A DNA stretch of 35,761 bases from Pseudomonadota bacterium (lineage in GTDB: Bacteria; Pseudomonadota; Gammaproteobacteria; Xanthomonadales; Rhodanobacteraceae), in contig JAJYSM010000032.1 in the NCBI GenBank assembly GCA_021793575.1, positions 1 through 35,761 on the forward strand. The letters are read 5' to 3'. Each line of letters begins with the position of its first letter. The stretch's first letter is position 1. The position numbers and the translations under genes are program-made. Positions 9,252-17,345 of this stretch are shown here, one piece after another. The notes beneath the pieces were generated by a model that did no database searches, was not told the origin of the DNA, and saw nothing but the letters and a program-made list of their open reading frames with translations.

Positions 9252-9445
9252 CAGAGCTGACCTGACGGTGCAAAAAGTGACGAAACGGGGCGGTCATGGT
9301 AGCGCCAACCGGATTTCTGTTTGCGCAACAGGCGCATGGCACACATCCTGCTGTTGACCTCGGGCACTTTCACGGGCAGACGCTGCGCAGCGCGCGCCGA
9401 GATCGAACGGACAGGGGTTTGATCGCGTACCGTGAAAGGTAGCAA

Positions 9446-9469
9446 GACGGCACCCCTCGGGGTGCCGTC
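9446..9469. terminator. Terminator-like hairpin with short T-tract on the plus strand
   Basis: A perfect inverted repeat GACGGCACCCC / GGGGTGCCGTC with a minimal loop, followed on the plus strand by GCCTTTTCC. No annotated plus-strand gene precedes it. Confidence 0.55.
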
Positions 9470-9504
9470 GCCTTTTCCGGGGCTGCTTTTCAAGGGCCGG
9501 AAAG

Positions 9505-9538
9505 ACAAGACCCCGCGGCGCAGGCCGCGGGGTCTTGT
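9505..9538. terminator. 15-bp perfect-stem hairpin, terminator-like on the minus strand
   Basis: The arms ACAAGACCCCGCGGC (9505-9519) and its exact complement (9524-9538) enclose the tetraloop GCAG. On the minus strand it is followed by CTTTCCGG. It could end a minus-strand transcript from the 9550-9780 interval, where I can support no protein gene. Confidence 0.55.
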
Positions 9539-9773
9539 GCTTGTAGATCTGGCGCCCGGCGGTCTCAGGAACAGGGGGAATCCAGGATGACCGTATTGCC
9601 GGGCGCCAGAAACCGGGAAGCTGCTGGCGCAGAACAGGCCGCGTTGCCGTTAAACGGAGTTCGATTTTTACCACGAACGCGTGAACTTGGGGTGACTGAA
9701 AGGGGAGTTTGTGTCGACTCGCGGCAGCAGCTGACCTGCAGCGTCAGTCGCGGCTGACGGCGGCGAAATCGAA

Positions 9774-9789
9774 TGTGATGAACATCACA
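9774..9789. promoter_or_regulatory. CRP/Clp-type binding site
   Basis: TGTGATGAACATCACA matches the TGTGA-N6-TCACA core exactly, and AT-rich flanks (AA before, TATT after) add to the 22-bp consensus. It is centred about 60 bp upstream of the ATG at 9842. Clp, the CRP homologue of xanthomonads, uses the same core, so cAMP or c-di-GMP control of the small gene is plausible but inferred. Confidence 0.75.
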
Positions 9790-9841
9790 TATTGGCATGG
9801 CCATTGCTTCACCTCTTTTACCAAGCCAAGGGGAGTCGATC

Positions 9842-10027
9842 ATGGACATGAACTTCAACTTTGAACCGGTCTACCCGCATCACGACCTGCTGGTCGAACT
9901 GGGCCAGATCGAGATGGCGATGGACGGCCTGAGCGAGCGTGATGACAGCGAGCGCAACGCGCTGCAGCCGGGCCTGCAGTCGCGCATGCACAGCCTGCTG
10001 CAAGCGCTGGATCACCTGGCTATCTGA
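9842..10027 (+). CDS. Small acidic protein of 61 residues, unknown function
   Basis: ATG at 9842 with a strong ribosome site (AAGGGGAG, 8 bp upstream). An upstream in-frame ATG would have no such site and would overlap the promoter. The protein begins MDMNFNFEPVYPHHDLLVEL, is acidic and mostly helical, and ends in QSRMHSLLQALDHLAI. There is no signal, membrane segment or Cys pair. I recognise no named family. The good codon use, strong ribosome site and a near-perfect CRP-type site upstream argue that it is a real, regulated gene. It faces pepN, with a hairpin between them. Confidence 0.75.
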   Translation: MDMNFNFEPVYPHHDLLVELGQIEMAMDGLSERDDSERNALQPGLQSRMHSLLQALDHLAI

Positions 10028-10039
10028 ATCACCCCAGCC

Positions 10040-10067
10040 GGTTGCGCGCGGACACTGCCGCGCAACC
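10040..10067. terminator. Hairpin between convergent genes (small protein and pepN)
   Basis: GGTTGCGCG (10040-10048) pairs exactly with CGCGCAACC (10059-10067) around a 10-nt loop. It lies 12 bp after the small gene and 42 bp after the pepN stop on the other strand. There is no T-tract, so termination efficiency is uncertain. Confidence 0.4.
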
Positions 10068-10109
10068 CGTGGCGGAGCGAGGCAGCCCATGCCGGCGGCC
10101 TCGCGGCAC

Positions 10110-12761
10110 TCAGCGCTGCAGCACGCTGCCGACGATCTCGGCCAGGTTGCGTGACAGACCCTCGCGCTGCGCCAGTCCGGCGATCGCCGCCCGGGCCGCC
10201 TCGCGGCGCTGCGGCTCCAGCCGTTGCCAGCCGTTGAAAGCCGTGGCCAGTCGTGCCGCCACCTGCGGATTGAGCGCATCCAGCTGGAGCAGCCGTTCGG
10301 CCAGGAAGCGGTAGCCGGCGCCGTCGGCACGATGGAACCCGCTGGGGTTGCCGCGCACAAAACTGCCCAGCAGCGCCTGCACCCGATTCGGATTCCGCAG
10401 CGTGAAGGCCGGATCGGTTTCCAGCTGCAGCACCCTTTCCAGCGCGCGGTCGGCCGGCAGCTGCGTCTGCACCGCAAACCATTTGTCCAGCGCCAGCGCG
10501 TTGCCGGCGTAGCGTTCGCGATAGTGCTGCAGCGTCGTCGCGGCCGGCGCCGCGTCGGCGCGCACCAGCACGGCGAGCGCGCCCAGCCGGTCGGTCATGC
10601 CTGGCGCCTGCCGGTACTGGGCCAGCGCAAGCTCCTGGGCACTGGCGCGGTCGACCCGGTCGAGCAATTCCAGTACGCGGCGCTTGAGCCGGCGACGCGC
10701 CTGGCTCGGCGCGTCGAGTTCGGCGCTGGTGTGCGCAGCCAGCGCCTGATGCCGCTCGCGCAGCGCCGCGCTGCCCAGCCGCGTGGCCAGCTGCAGCTGC
10801 AGCTGCTGGCGCAGGGCGTGGATGCGCTGCGGATCGACCGCGGTCTCGCGCTCGGCCAGCTCCACTTCGCCCGGCGGCGTCAGCAGGTCGGCGAGCAGTG
10901 CGTCGTCGATGCCGTTGCTGTCGAACAGCGTCGCCAGCGCGTCGCACCAGGCCTGCACCGCGTCGCTGGCCGCGCCGTCGCGCAGGTTTTCGTAGGCGCG
11001 CACGGCCAGCTGCTGGCCGGCTTCCCAACGATTGAAGCCGTCGACATCGTGGCCCAGCAGCAGGGCCAGCTCGGCTGGCGTGTAATCGCATTCCAGGATC
11101 ACCGGTGCAGAGAATCCGCGCAGCAGGGACGGCACCGGCGCCGCGTCGATGCCGGCGAACACGAAGCGCTGCTCCGGCTGCGTCAGCACCACCACCCTTT
11201 CGTTCGCCGGTTCAGCCGTCTGGCCGTCCATATGCAAGGGCAGCATCGCGCCGCTGCGTGAAAACAGCGCCAGCTTGACCGGTATCGGCAGCGGCGGGCG
11301 GTGCTCCGCGGCGGCGCCGGTCGGCATATGCTGGCTCAGCGTGAGCGTGTACTCGCGGCGGCCGGCATCGTACGCGCCATGCGCACGCACGCGCGGCGTG
11401 CCGGCCTGCGCGTACCAGGCGAGGTAGGGCGTCAGGTCGATGCCGTTGGCCTCGCCCAGCGCGGCGATGAAATCCTCCAGCGCGGCGGCGCGGCCATCGT
11501 TGTGCGCGAAGTAGCGGTCCATGCCGCGCCGAAAGCCGTCCTGGCCCAGCCGCCCCGCCAGCATGCGCACCAGCTCGGCGCCTTTCTCGTAGACCGTCGC
11601 GGTGTAGAAATTGTTGATCTCGCTGTACTGCGCGGGGCGCACCGGATGCGCCAGCGGGCCGGCGTCCTCGGGGAACTGGGCGCGGCGCAGCAGCGACACG
11701 TCCTCGATCCGTTTCAGCGGTGCCGAGTTCATGTCGGCCGAGAACTGCTGCTCGCGGAACACCGTGAGCCCTTCCTTCAGCGACAGTTGGAACCAGTCGC
11801 GGCAGGTCACCCGGTTGCCGCTCCAGTTGTGGAAGTACTCGTGCGCGACCACCGCCTCGACGTGCCGGTACTCGTCGTCGGTGCTGGAGTCCGGATCGGC
11901 CAGCAGGCATTTCGCGTTGAAGATGTTGAGACCCTTGTTCTCCATCGCGCCCATGTTGAAATCATGGGTGGCGACGACGTGGAACACGGCGAGGTCGTAG
12001 TTGCGGCCGTAGGCCTGCTCGTCCCAGCGCATCGAGCGTTCCAGCGCGTCCATCGCGTAGCCGCAGTGCCCGATCGCGTCCGCCTCGGCCCAGATAGTGA
12101 GCACCACGGCGCGACCGTCGGCGGTGACGTAATCGCGGCTCAGCCGCTGCAGCCGCCCGGCGACCAGCGCGAACAGGTAGCTGGGTTTCGGATGCGGATC
12201 GACGAAGCGCGCCCAGTGCCGTCCGTCGGCAAGCTCGCCGCTGCCGTCGGGATTGCCGCCGGCCAGCAGCACCGGAAAGCGCGCGCGCTCGGCGCGCAGG
12301 GTGACGCTGTAGCGCGACTGCACGTCGGGTCGGTCAGGGAAAAACGTGATGTGCCGGAAACCCTCTGCCTCGCATTGGGTCAGCAGAAAGCCGGCCTCGC
12401 GCGAGCCGGACAGGTACAGCCCTTCCAGCGCGGTGTTGGCTGCCGGGCGCAGGCGCACGCGGGTTTCCAGCACGCTGCCGTCGCGCGCGCCGTCCACTTC
12501 GAGCACGCTGTCGGCGTAGCGGTAGGCGTCGGCGGGCAAGGCCTGGCCATCCAGCGCGATCGACAGCAGTTCGAGGTTTTCGCCATCCAGCCGCAGCGGC
12601 AGCGCCTGCGAGGGGTCGCGGCGCAGCAGCAGCCGCGCGGACAGCTCGGTGGCGTCGATGCCAAGGTCGAAATCCAGCTCGACCGTCTCGACTCGCCAGG
12701 CGGGCGCGCGATAGTCGCTGAGCCGGATCAGCGCGGGGGTTTGCTCTCGAAGTGCGTTCAT
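10110..12761 (-). CDS. pepN: PepN, aminopeptidase N (M1 metallopeptidase)
   Basis: 883 residues, close to the E. coli enzyme (870). It has the substrate-binding GAMEN motif at 271-275 followed by KGLNIFNAK, and the zinc site H307-E308-x-x-H311 with E330 (HEYFHNWSGNR, then LSLKEGLTVFRE), so all catalytic residues are present. The C-terminal half is the helical DUF3458-type domain of the PepN subfamily. It is a cytoplasmic zinc exopeptidase that removes N-terminal residues from peptides during turnover. The ATG at 12761 is 75 bp from the divergent mutarotase-like gene, so both promoters lie in that gap. Confidence 0.97.
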   Translation of the reverse strand: MNALREQTPALIRLSDYRAPAWRVETVELDFDLGIDATELSARLLLRRDPSQALPLRLDGENLELLSIALDGQALPADAYRYADSVLEVDGARDGSVLETRVRLRPAANTALEGLYLSGSREAGFLLTQCEAEGFRHITFFPDRPDVQSRYSVTLRAERARFPVLLAGGNPDGSGELADGRHWARFVDPHPKPSYLFALVAGRLQRLSRDYVTADGRAVVLTIWAEADAIGHCGYAMDALERSMRWDEQAYGRNYDLAVFHVVATHDFNMGAMENKGLNIFNAKCLLADPDSSTDDEYRHVEAVVAHEYFHNWSGNRVTCRDWFQLSLKEGLTVFREQQFSADMNSAPLKRIEDVSLLRRAQFPEDAGPLAHPVRPAQYSEINNFYTATVYEKGAELVRMLAGRLGQDGFRRGMDRYFAHNDGRAAALEDFIAALGEANGIDLTPYLAWYAQAGTPRVRAHGAYDAGRREYTLTLSQHMPTGAAAEHRPPLPIPVKLALFSRSGAMLPLHMDGQTAEPANERVVVLTQPEQRFVFAGIDAAPVPSLLRGFSAPVILECDYTPAELALLLGHDVDGFNRWEAGQQLAVRAYENLRDGAASDAVQAWCDALATLFDSNGIDDALLADLLTPPGEVELAERETAVDPQRIHALRQQLQLQLATRLGSAALRERHQALAAHTSAELDAPSQARRRLKRRVLELLDRVDRASAQELALAQYRQAPGMTDRLGALAVLVRADAAPAATTLQHYRERYAGNALALDKWFAVQTQLPADRALERVLQLETDPAFTLRNPNRVQALLGSFVRGNPSGFHRADGAGYRFLAERLLQLDALNPQVAARLATAFNGWQRLEPQRREAARAAIAGLAQREGLSRNLAEIVGSVLQR

Positions 12762-12836
12762 GCGGACAACATGGGGTGGGGACTGATCAGGCTAACATGC
12801 AGCCCGTCAATGACAGGAAAACCCCCGGGAGGTTCC

Positions 12837-13838
12837 ATGCACCGCTATACCGCTGAGACGGCCGCGCTGGGCGCGCAGGCGATCGTGGTGCTGACCGATC
12901 AAAACGATGGCCGGCGCCTGCGCATTGCCTGCCACGGCGCGGCGCTGCTTAGCTTCGAGGTACCCACGGCCGATGGCGTGCGCGATCTCGCCGACGGCTA
13001 TCGCGATGCCGCCGAGGTTGCTGCCCGGCCGGGTTCGCGCTTCGCGATCATGGTGCCGTTCGGCGGGCGCATCGCCGATGCGCGCTATACCTTCGACGGC
13101 CAGTCGCAGGACCTGCAGCCCGGCGTGGCCGACGCCGGGCGCGCCAGCCGGCATGGCTTCGTGCGCGACGCGGCCTTCGCGGCGGCCGCGCTCGCTGCGG
13201 ACGAGCAGCATGCCCGGGTAACCCTCACCAGCGCGGCGATCCGGCCGCAGCCCGGTTATCCGCATGCCATCGACCTCGCCGTCAGCTTCACGCTCGACGC
13301 CGGCGGCCTCACGCTGGAGGCGCGCATGCGCAACGTCGGCGCCAGCGCGGCGCCGTGCTTCTTCGGCTGGCATCCGTACTTCCGGCTGGCGGCCGACGCG
13401 GCGGTGGACGGCTGGCAGCTGCAGATTCCCGCGCAGACGCTGATCCGCACCGATGCCGAACTGATCGCGCTGCCCGGCGCGGCGGCGTACGTGCCACTGG
13501 ACGACGCGCCCGCGCTGGATTTCCGCGCGCCGCGCCGGATCGGCGCCAGCGTGCTCGATCACGAATACACCGACCTGCAGGCCGCGGCGGACGGGCGCAT
13601 CCGCACCCGCCTGCGCGACCCGGCCAGCGGACTGGCCATCGCGGTGTGGCAGGAGCGCGGCGTGATGCATGCGTTCACCGCCGACACGGTGAGCCGCGAC
13701 CGCCGTCGCGCGGTGGCGCTGGAGCCGATGGAGTGCATGGCCGACGCCTTCAACCGCGCCGAATGGGCCGCGGCGGTGCGCCTGCTGCCTGGCGCCGAGC
13801 GCAGCTTCCGCTGCGGCGTGGAGGTGGCACCGGCATGA
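12837..13838 (+). CDS. Aldose 1-epimerase (mutarotase) family protein
   Basis: 333 residues from the ATG at 12837, placed six bases after GGGAGG. The galactose mutarotase-like fold is indicated by FAIMVPFGGRIADARYTFDG, RASRHGFVRDAAF, CFFGWHPYFRL and the C-terminal LEPMECMADAFN. The conserved His of the HGF and HPYF motifs and a late Glu are the expected active-site residues. Family members interconvert alpha and beta anomers of free sugars. The substrate here is unknown, and a YeaD-like sugar-phosphate epimerase is an alternative. Its TGA overlaps the ATG of the next gene (ATGA), so the pair is translationally coupled. Confidence 0.85.
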   Translation: MHRYTAETAALGAQAIVVLTDQNDGRRLRIACHGAALLSFEVPTADGVRDLADGYRDAAEVAARPGSRFAIMVPFGGRIADARYTFDGQSQDLQPGVADAGRASRHGFVRDAAFAAAALAADEQHARVTLTSAAIRPQPGYPHAIDLAVSFTLDAGGLTLEARMRNVGASAAPCFFGWHPYFRLAADAAVDGWQLQIPAQTLIRTDAELIALPGAAAYVPLDDAPALDFRAPRRIGASVLDHEYTDLQAAADGRIRTRLRDPASGLAIAVWQERGVMHAFTADTVSRDRRRAVALEPMECMADAFNRAEWAAAVRLLPGAERSFRCGVEVAPA

Positions 13839-14824
13839 GCACGTACACCGCGGTGGCCTTGCCTGATATCGCGCAGATCCGCGATGCCGCCGCGCGCATC
13901 GCGCCGCATGCATGGGTGACGCCGGTGCTGCGCAGCGCGGCGCTGGACGCGTTGAGCGGGGCCGCGCTGCATTTCAAATGCGAGAACCTGCAGCGCGGCG
14001 GCGCGTTCAAGTTTCGCGGCGCCTGCAATGCGGTGTGGGCGCTCGGCGATGCAGAAGCCGCGCACGGCGTGGTCACCCATTCGTCCGGCAACCACGGCAG
14101 CGCGCTGGCGCTGGCCGCCGCTGCCCGCGGCATCGCCGCGCACGTGGTGGTGCCGCAGGGCGCGGTGCGCGCCAAGCTGCAGGCGATCGAGCGCGCCGGG
14201 GCGATCCTGCATCGCTGCGCGCCGACGCAGGCCGCGCGCGAGGCGATGGTGGTCGAGGTGCAGCGCGCCACCGGCGCGGTGCTGGTGCATCCGTATGCGG
14301 ACACCCGGGTGATGGCCGGGCAGGCCACGGTGGCGCTGGAGCTGCAGCAGCAGGTGCCCGCCCTGGATGCGCTGATCACGCCGGTCGGCGGCGGCGGCCT
14401 GGCCAGCGGCGTGGCGATCGCGGCGCATGCGATCAACCCCGCGCTGGCGCTATTCGGCGCCGAGCCGCAGGGCGCCGATGATGCCGCGCAGTCGCTGGCG
14501 CGCGGCGTCCGCGTCACCACGGTGGTGCCCGATACTCTCTGCGACGGCCTGCGCGCGCTGGTCGGCGAGCCCAACCTCGTGGCCCTGCGCCGGCATCGGG
14601 TCGAGCTGATCACGGTCAGCGATGCGCAGACGATCGCCGCGATGCAGCTGCTGTGGGCCGAGTTGAAGATGGTGGTGGAGGTGTCCAGCGCCACCGTGCT
14701 GGCGGCGATCCTGCAGCAGCCCGAGCGCTTCGCCGGTCGTCGGGTGGGCGTGGTGCTGAGCGGTGGCAACGTCGACCTGCAGGCGCTGCCCTGGCCGCGC
14801 GCGGATGATGGATCCAATCTGTAG
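13835..14824 (+). CDS. PLP-dependent threonine/serine dehydratase or serine racemase
   Basis: 329 residues, a fold-type II PLP enzyme. The Schiff-base lysine is K59 in GGAFKFRGACNA. The substrate loop is SSGNHG (83-88), the phosphate-binding glycines are GGGGLASG, and SGGNVD near the C-terminus holds the residue facing the pyridine nitrogen. There is no C-terminal ACT regulatory domain, so it is of the short catabolic threonine ammonia-lyase or serine racemase type rather than biosynthetic IlvA. Its ATG overlaps the upstream stop. The TAG stop is formed at the junction with a MITE: the final G is the first base of the element, and without the element the frame would end in TAA at the same place. 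Confidence 0.9.
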   Translation: MSTYTAVALPDIAQIRDAAARIAPHAWVTPVLRSAALDALSGAALHFKCENLQRGGAFKFRGACNAVWALGDAEAAHGVVTHSSGNHGSALALAAAARGIAAHVVVPQGAVRAKLQAIERAGAILHRCAPTQAAREAMVVEVQRATGAVLVHPYADTRVMAGQATVALELQQQVPALDALITPVGGGGLASGVAIAAHAINPALALFGAEPQGADDAAQSLARGVRVTTVVPDTLCDGLRALVGEPNLVALRRHRVELITVSDAQTIAAMQLLWAELKMVVEVSSATVLAAILQQPERFAGRRVGVVLSGGNVDLQALPWPRADDGSNL

Positions 14825-14974
14825 GGCACCTCGAATAACCCCGATTTGCAGAGCGCAATTGTGGGAGCGGCTTCAGCCGCGATGCCTATGCTTCATGGTG
14901 CAAGAGCATCGCGGCTGAAGCCGCTCCCACAAAAGTCGCTGCAAGTGTCACGAATCCGGTTATTCGAGGTGCCC
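14824..14974. mobile_element. 151-bp MITE with 17-bp terminal inverted repeats
   Basis: Perfect terminal inverted repeats GGGCACCTCGAATAACC (14824-14840) and its complement (14958-14974), flanked by TGTA on both sides (14820-14823 and 14975-14978), the likely 4-bp target duplication. It has no coding capacity. Its centre holds a 27-bp-arm REP-like palindrome. The structure fits a non-autonomous element mobilised in trans; the responsible transposase is not in the window and does not match the IS at 480 by end sequence. Confidence 0.8.
14859..14932. repeat. REP-like palindrome with 27-bp perfect arms
   Basis: The arms at 14859-14885 and 14906-14932 are exact complements; the core reads GTGGGAGCGGCTTCAGCCGC. 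This resembles the REP sequences scattered between genes in Pseudomonas, Stenotrophomonas and relatives (GTxGGAGCGGCTTCAGCCGCGA type). It would form a very stable stem-loop in RNA and could act as a transcript 3' end for the dehydratase gene. Confidence 0.8.
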
Positions 14975-14994
14975 TGTAAACGGTGTGAACCCTT

Positions 14995-15027
14995 GTCCTT
15001 CGACTTCGCTACGCTCAGGAGGAACGG
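14995..15027. repeat. Dispersed extragenic repeat, CCTTCGACTTCGCTACGCTC type
   Basis: This short sequence resembles a dispersed intergenic repeat seen in many proteobacterial genomes (core CCTTCGACTTCGCT, then CTCAGG). It is enclosed by GTAAAC (14976-14981) and GTTTAC (about 15037-15042) in inverted orientation. It lies just downstream of the MITE. Only one copy is in the window, so repeat status rests on recognition. Confidence 0.45.
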
Positions 15028-15060
15028 TAGAGGCAAGTGTTTACGGGGCGGAGCAAGCGA

Positions 15061-16182
15061 CTATCCCGGCGCACCTTCCACCACGATGCTGCTGCGCGCC
15101 GGCTCTGCCGGTTCCGCCGCGCGCGGCGCATGGACGAACGCATGCAGGTCCAGCTGGCTGACCGGGATCGGCGTGTAATCCGCGGCGAAGGCCACCTCGC
15201 CCGGTATCCAGCCGGCCTTGCGCCGCACGGCGCCCAGGAAGCGCTTGGTCGAGACCCAGTGCAGGCCGAGCAGGCTGTAGTTGTTGTCGGCATCCACGAT
15301 CGGATCGCCCACACCGGTGGGCCGTGGCGCGATGCCATACAGCGCGGTGCCGAACAGCACGTCCCAGGTCGAGAACACCTGGCCGTAGTTGCAGTTGTGC
15401 AAACCCGGTCGCGACGGATCGACCAGCATGTGGTGCAGGCGGTGGAACTTCGGATCGACGAAGGCCTTCTCGAACAGCCGTCCAAACCCGATCCGCACGT
15501 TGGCATGCGAGAAGTTCTGCGCCAGCTCGCCCAGCAGCATCAGCCACGCGAATTCGTCCGGCTGCACGCCGATCAGCAGCCCCACCACCGCCAGCACCAT
15601 CGACTGCAGGAAGCCGTCGATCAGGTTGCCGCGGTCGTTGGTCCAGCAGCTCATCTGGCGCTGGCTGTGGTGCATGCTGTGCAGCGCCCACCACCAGGGA
15701 ATCGCGTGCTGGGTGCGGTGCATCCAGTAGTAGACGAAGTCGTAGATCACGTAATAGAACAGGAACAGCAGCAGCGGGTGGCCGTTGAACCACGGTATCC
15801 AGTGCACGATCGCCAGCGGCGAGCCGGTGCTGGCGCTGGCAGCGGTGTCGGCGCCGCCGAACAGATGGCTGAACGGGGTCAGCACCAGGTAGGTGAACAG
15901 CGGAAAGATGCCCAGCAGCATCATCACCGTGTAGTTGCGGTCGACCAGGGTCAGCTTGCGGTCGGTCCAGGTCTCTGCCGGCAGCCAGCTCTCCAGCGGC
16001 CGGAAGATGCAGCCGATGATGGCCACCTGCAGCGCGGCGATCAGCAGCGACGCGGAGATGTCGTCCGGATTGCCGGACAGCCCCTCGATGTGCAGCAGGG
16101 TCAGGAACGGCACCACCGCGTGCACGCTGAGCCAGTGGATCAGCAAGGGCCAGAGCTGGGCAAGGTCGGACATGACGATCAT
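15061..16182 (-). CDS. Sterol desaturase / fatty acid hydroxylase family membrane protein
   Basis: About 373 residues. Several hydrophobic segments (LLIAALQVAIIGCIF, TVMMLLGIFPLFTYLVL, LLLFLFYYVIYDFVYYW, MVLAVVGLLIGV) and the histidine clusters of a membrane di-iron hydroxylase are visible: HRTQH, HSMHHSQRQ and HRLHHM, with HNCNYGQVFSTWD closing the motif. Such enzymes hydroxylate or desaturate lipid substrates in the inner membrane; the substrate is unknown. The start is ambiguous (TTG 16185, ATG 16182 or ATG 16173) and none has a good ribosome site. The C-terminal tail is Ala/Pro-rich. Confidence 0.85.
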   Translation of the reverse strand: MIVMSDLAQLWPLLIHWLSVHAVVPFLTLLHIEGLSGNPDDISASLLIAALQVAIIGCIFRPLESWLPAETWTDRKLTLVDRNYTVMMLLGIFPLFTYLVLTPFSHLFGGADTAASASTGSPLAIVHWIPWFNGHPLLLFLFYYVIYDFVYYWMHRTQHAIPWWWALHSMHHSQRQMSCWTNDRGNLIDGFLQSMVLAVVGLLIGVQPDEFAWLMLLGELAQNFSHANVRIGFGRLFEKAFVDPKFHRLHHMLVDPSRPGLHNCNYGQVFSTWDVLFGTALYGIAPRPTGVGDPIVDADNNYSLLGLHWVSTKRFLGAVRRKAGWIPGEVAFAADYTPIPVSQLDLHAFVHAPRAAEPAEPARSSIVVEGAPG

Positions 16183-16342
16183 CAAGGCAGGACGGACGAG
16201 GAACGACGTACAAGCCCAAGAATACTCCGTGGCTTTTCTTTCCCGGCCGTTTCGCCCATGCGCGACGTCCGCCGGCAGGCCGCGAAAATTTCCTGTCGAG
16301 CGGCGAATGATCCTGCGGTGCAGCGCGACGCGACGCGGCGCC

Positions 16343-17227
16343 TCAGTCGCGGCGCCAGCGCACGCCGCTCACCGCCAGCAGCCCGAGCAGCACCAGCAGC
16401 ATGCCCACGCCTTCCATCGGCGTCGGCCGCTCGTGCAGCAGCCACCACGCCAGCAACACGCTGAGCAGCGGCACGCCCAGGCTGGACAGACTGGCCAGCG
16501 TGGTCGGCAGCCGCTGCAGCACGATCGACCACAGCCACCACGCCACGCTGGAGGCCAGCACCGCGCTGTAGCCGAGCAGGCCGACGAAGGCCCAGTTCCA
16601 GTCGATCGGCCGCTGCGGCAGCAGCCACGCCGCCACGCCCAGCGCCAGCGCGCCGACCAGCATCTGCCACGCCACCAGGTTCAGCGCCGAGGGCGCGTGG
16701 CGCTGGAACATGCGCTTGCTCAGCACCGTGCCCGCCGCCCACGCCGCGCCGCCGCCGATCGCCAGCGCGGTGCTGCCGCCGTGACCCAGCCCGCGCCACG
16801 GTTCGATGATGCACAGCAGGCCCAGCGCGGCCAGCGCCAGCCCCAGCCAGTGCCGCGGCGCAGGCCGCTCGCGCAGCAGCAGCCATGCCAGCAGCACCGC
16901 CCAGAACGGCATCGTGTAGGCCAGCAGCGCCACCCGCCCGGCACCGGCGCCGAGCAGCGCCCACTGCTCCAGCCCCTGGAACGCCGCGGTTTGGCACAGC
17001 CCGATCGCCACGGTCAGCAGCAGCGGCGGCGGCCGCAGCGACTGGCGCGTGAGCGCCAGCAGCGCGAACAGCAGCAGCGCGCCGAGCAGATAGCGCAGCG
17101 CCGCAAAATCGAACGCGCCCGCATAGCGCAGCGCCTGCTTCATCACGATCCAGCTGTAGGCCCAGATGACCACGGTGGCGAGCAGCGCCAGCACGGCGGG
17201 GCGCTGCGAGGAGGGCGGGGCGGGCAT
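16343..17227 (-). CDS. EamA/DMT-family transporter
   Basis: 294 residues from the ATG at 17227; a longer frame adds only an Arg-rich leader. About ten hydrophobic segments form two EamA repeats, the first beginning AVLALLATVVIWAYSWIVMK and the second after STALAIGGGAAWAAGTVLSK. LRYLLGALLLFALLAL, EPWRGLG and a final GMLLVLLGLLAV segment are typical of RhaT/YdcZ-like drug/metabolite exporters. It sits in the inner membrane. The substrate cannot be told from sequence. It is convergent with no gene and divergent from tag, with 118 bp between. Confidence 0.9.
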   Translation of the reverse strand: MPAPPSSQRPAVLALLATVVIWAYSWIVMKQALRYAGAFDFAALRYLLGALLLFALLALTRQSLRPPPLLLTVAIGLCQTAAFQGLEQWALLGAGAGRVALLAYTMPFWAVLLAWLLLRERPAPRHWLGLALAALGLLCIIEPWRGLGHGGSTALAIGGGAAWAAGTVLSKRMFQRHAPSALNLVAWQMLVGALALGVAAWLLPQRPIDWNWAFVGLLGYSAVLASSVAWWLWSIVLQRLPTTLASLSSLGVPLLSVLLAWWLLHERPTPMEGVGMLLVLLGLLAVSGVRWRRD

Positions 17228-17345
17228 CGGCGGAATCTGCGTTTGGCAAACGCGCAGTCTAGCGGGCCTGCGCCGCGCCGATGTGCCGCCTGGCCGCGGG
17301 TGCCGCGTCATGCGCTACATTGCGGCGTCAACCCGAGGACACCCG

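Larger units (their letters stand above)
9252..9841. other. 590-bp intergenic region with strong hairpins between mnmG and a small-protein gene
   Basis: No convincing protein gene. It holds the mnmG leader, two strong hairpins (9446-9469 and 9505-9538), a 10-bp inverted repeat GGCGCCCGGC (9551-9560) / GCCGGGCGCC (9598-9607) spanning 57 bp, and a CRP-like site at 9774-9789. Open frames exist on both strands (for example 9587-9757 plus) but none has recognisable content. The hairpins could terminate an unannotated small RNA. Confidence 0.5.

Noticed and set aside
9587-9757. 56-codon plus-strand frame between the hairpins and the CRP site
   Set aside because: Only a distant purine-rich stretch as ribosome site, an odd composition and no family resemblance. 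A minus-strand frame over the same bases looks equally good, which suggests neither is real.
4057-14829. Many long open frames antisense to tex, mnmG, pepN and the PLP enzyme gene
   Set aside because: Ala/Arg/Gly-rich shadow frames produced by high third-position GC; each lies over a well-supported gene.
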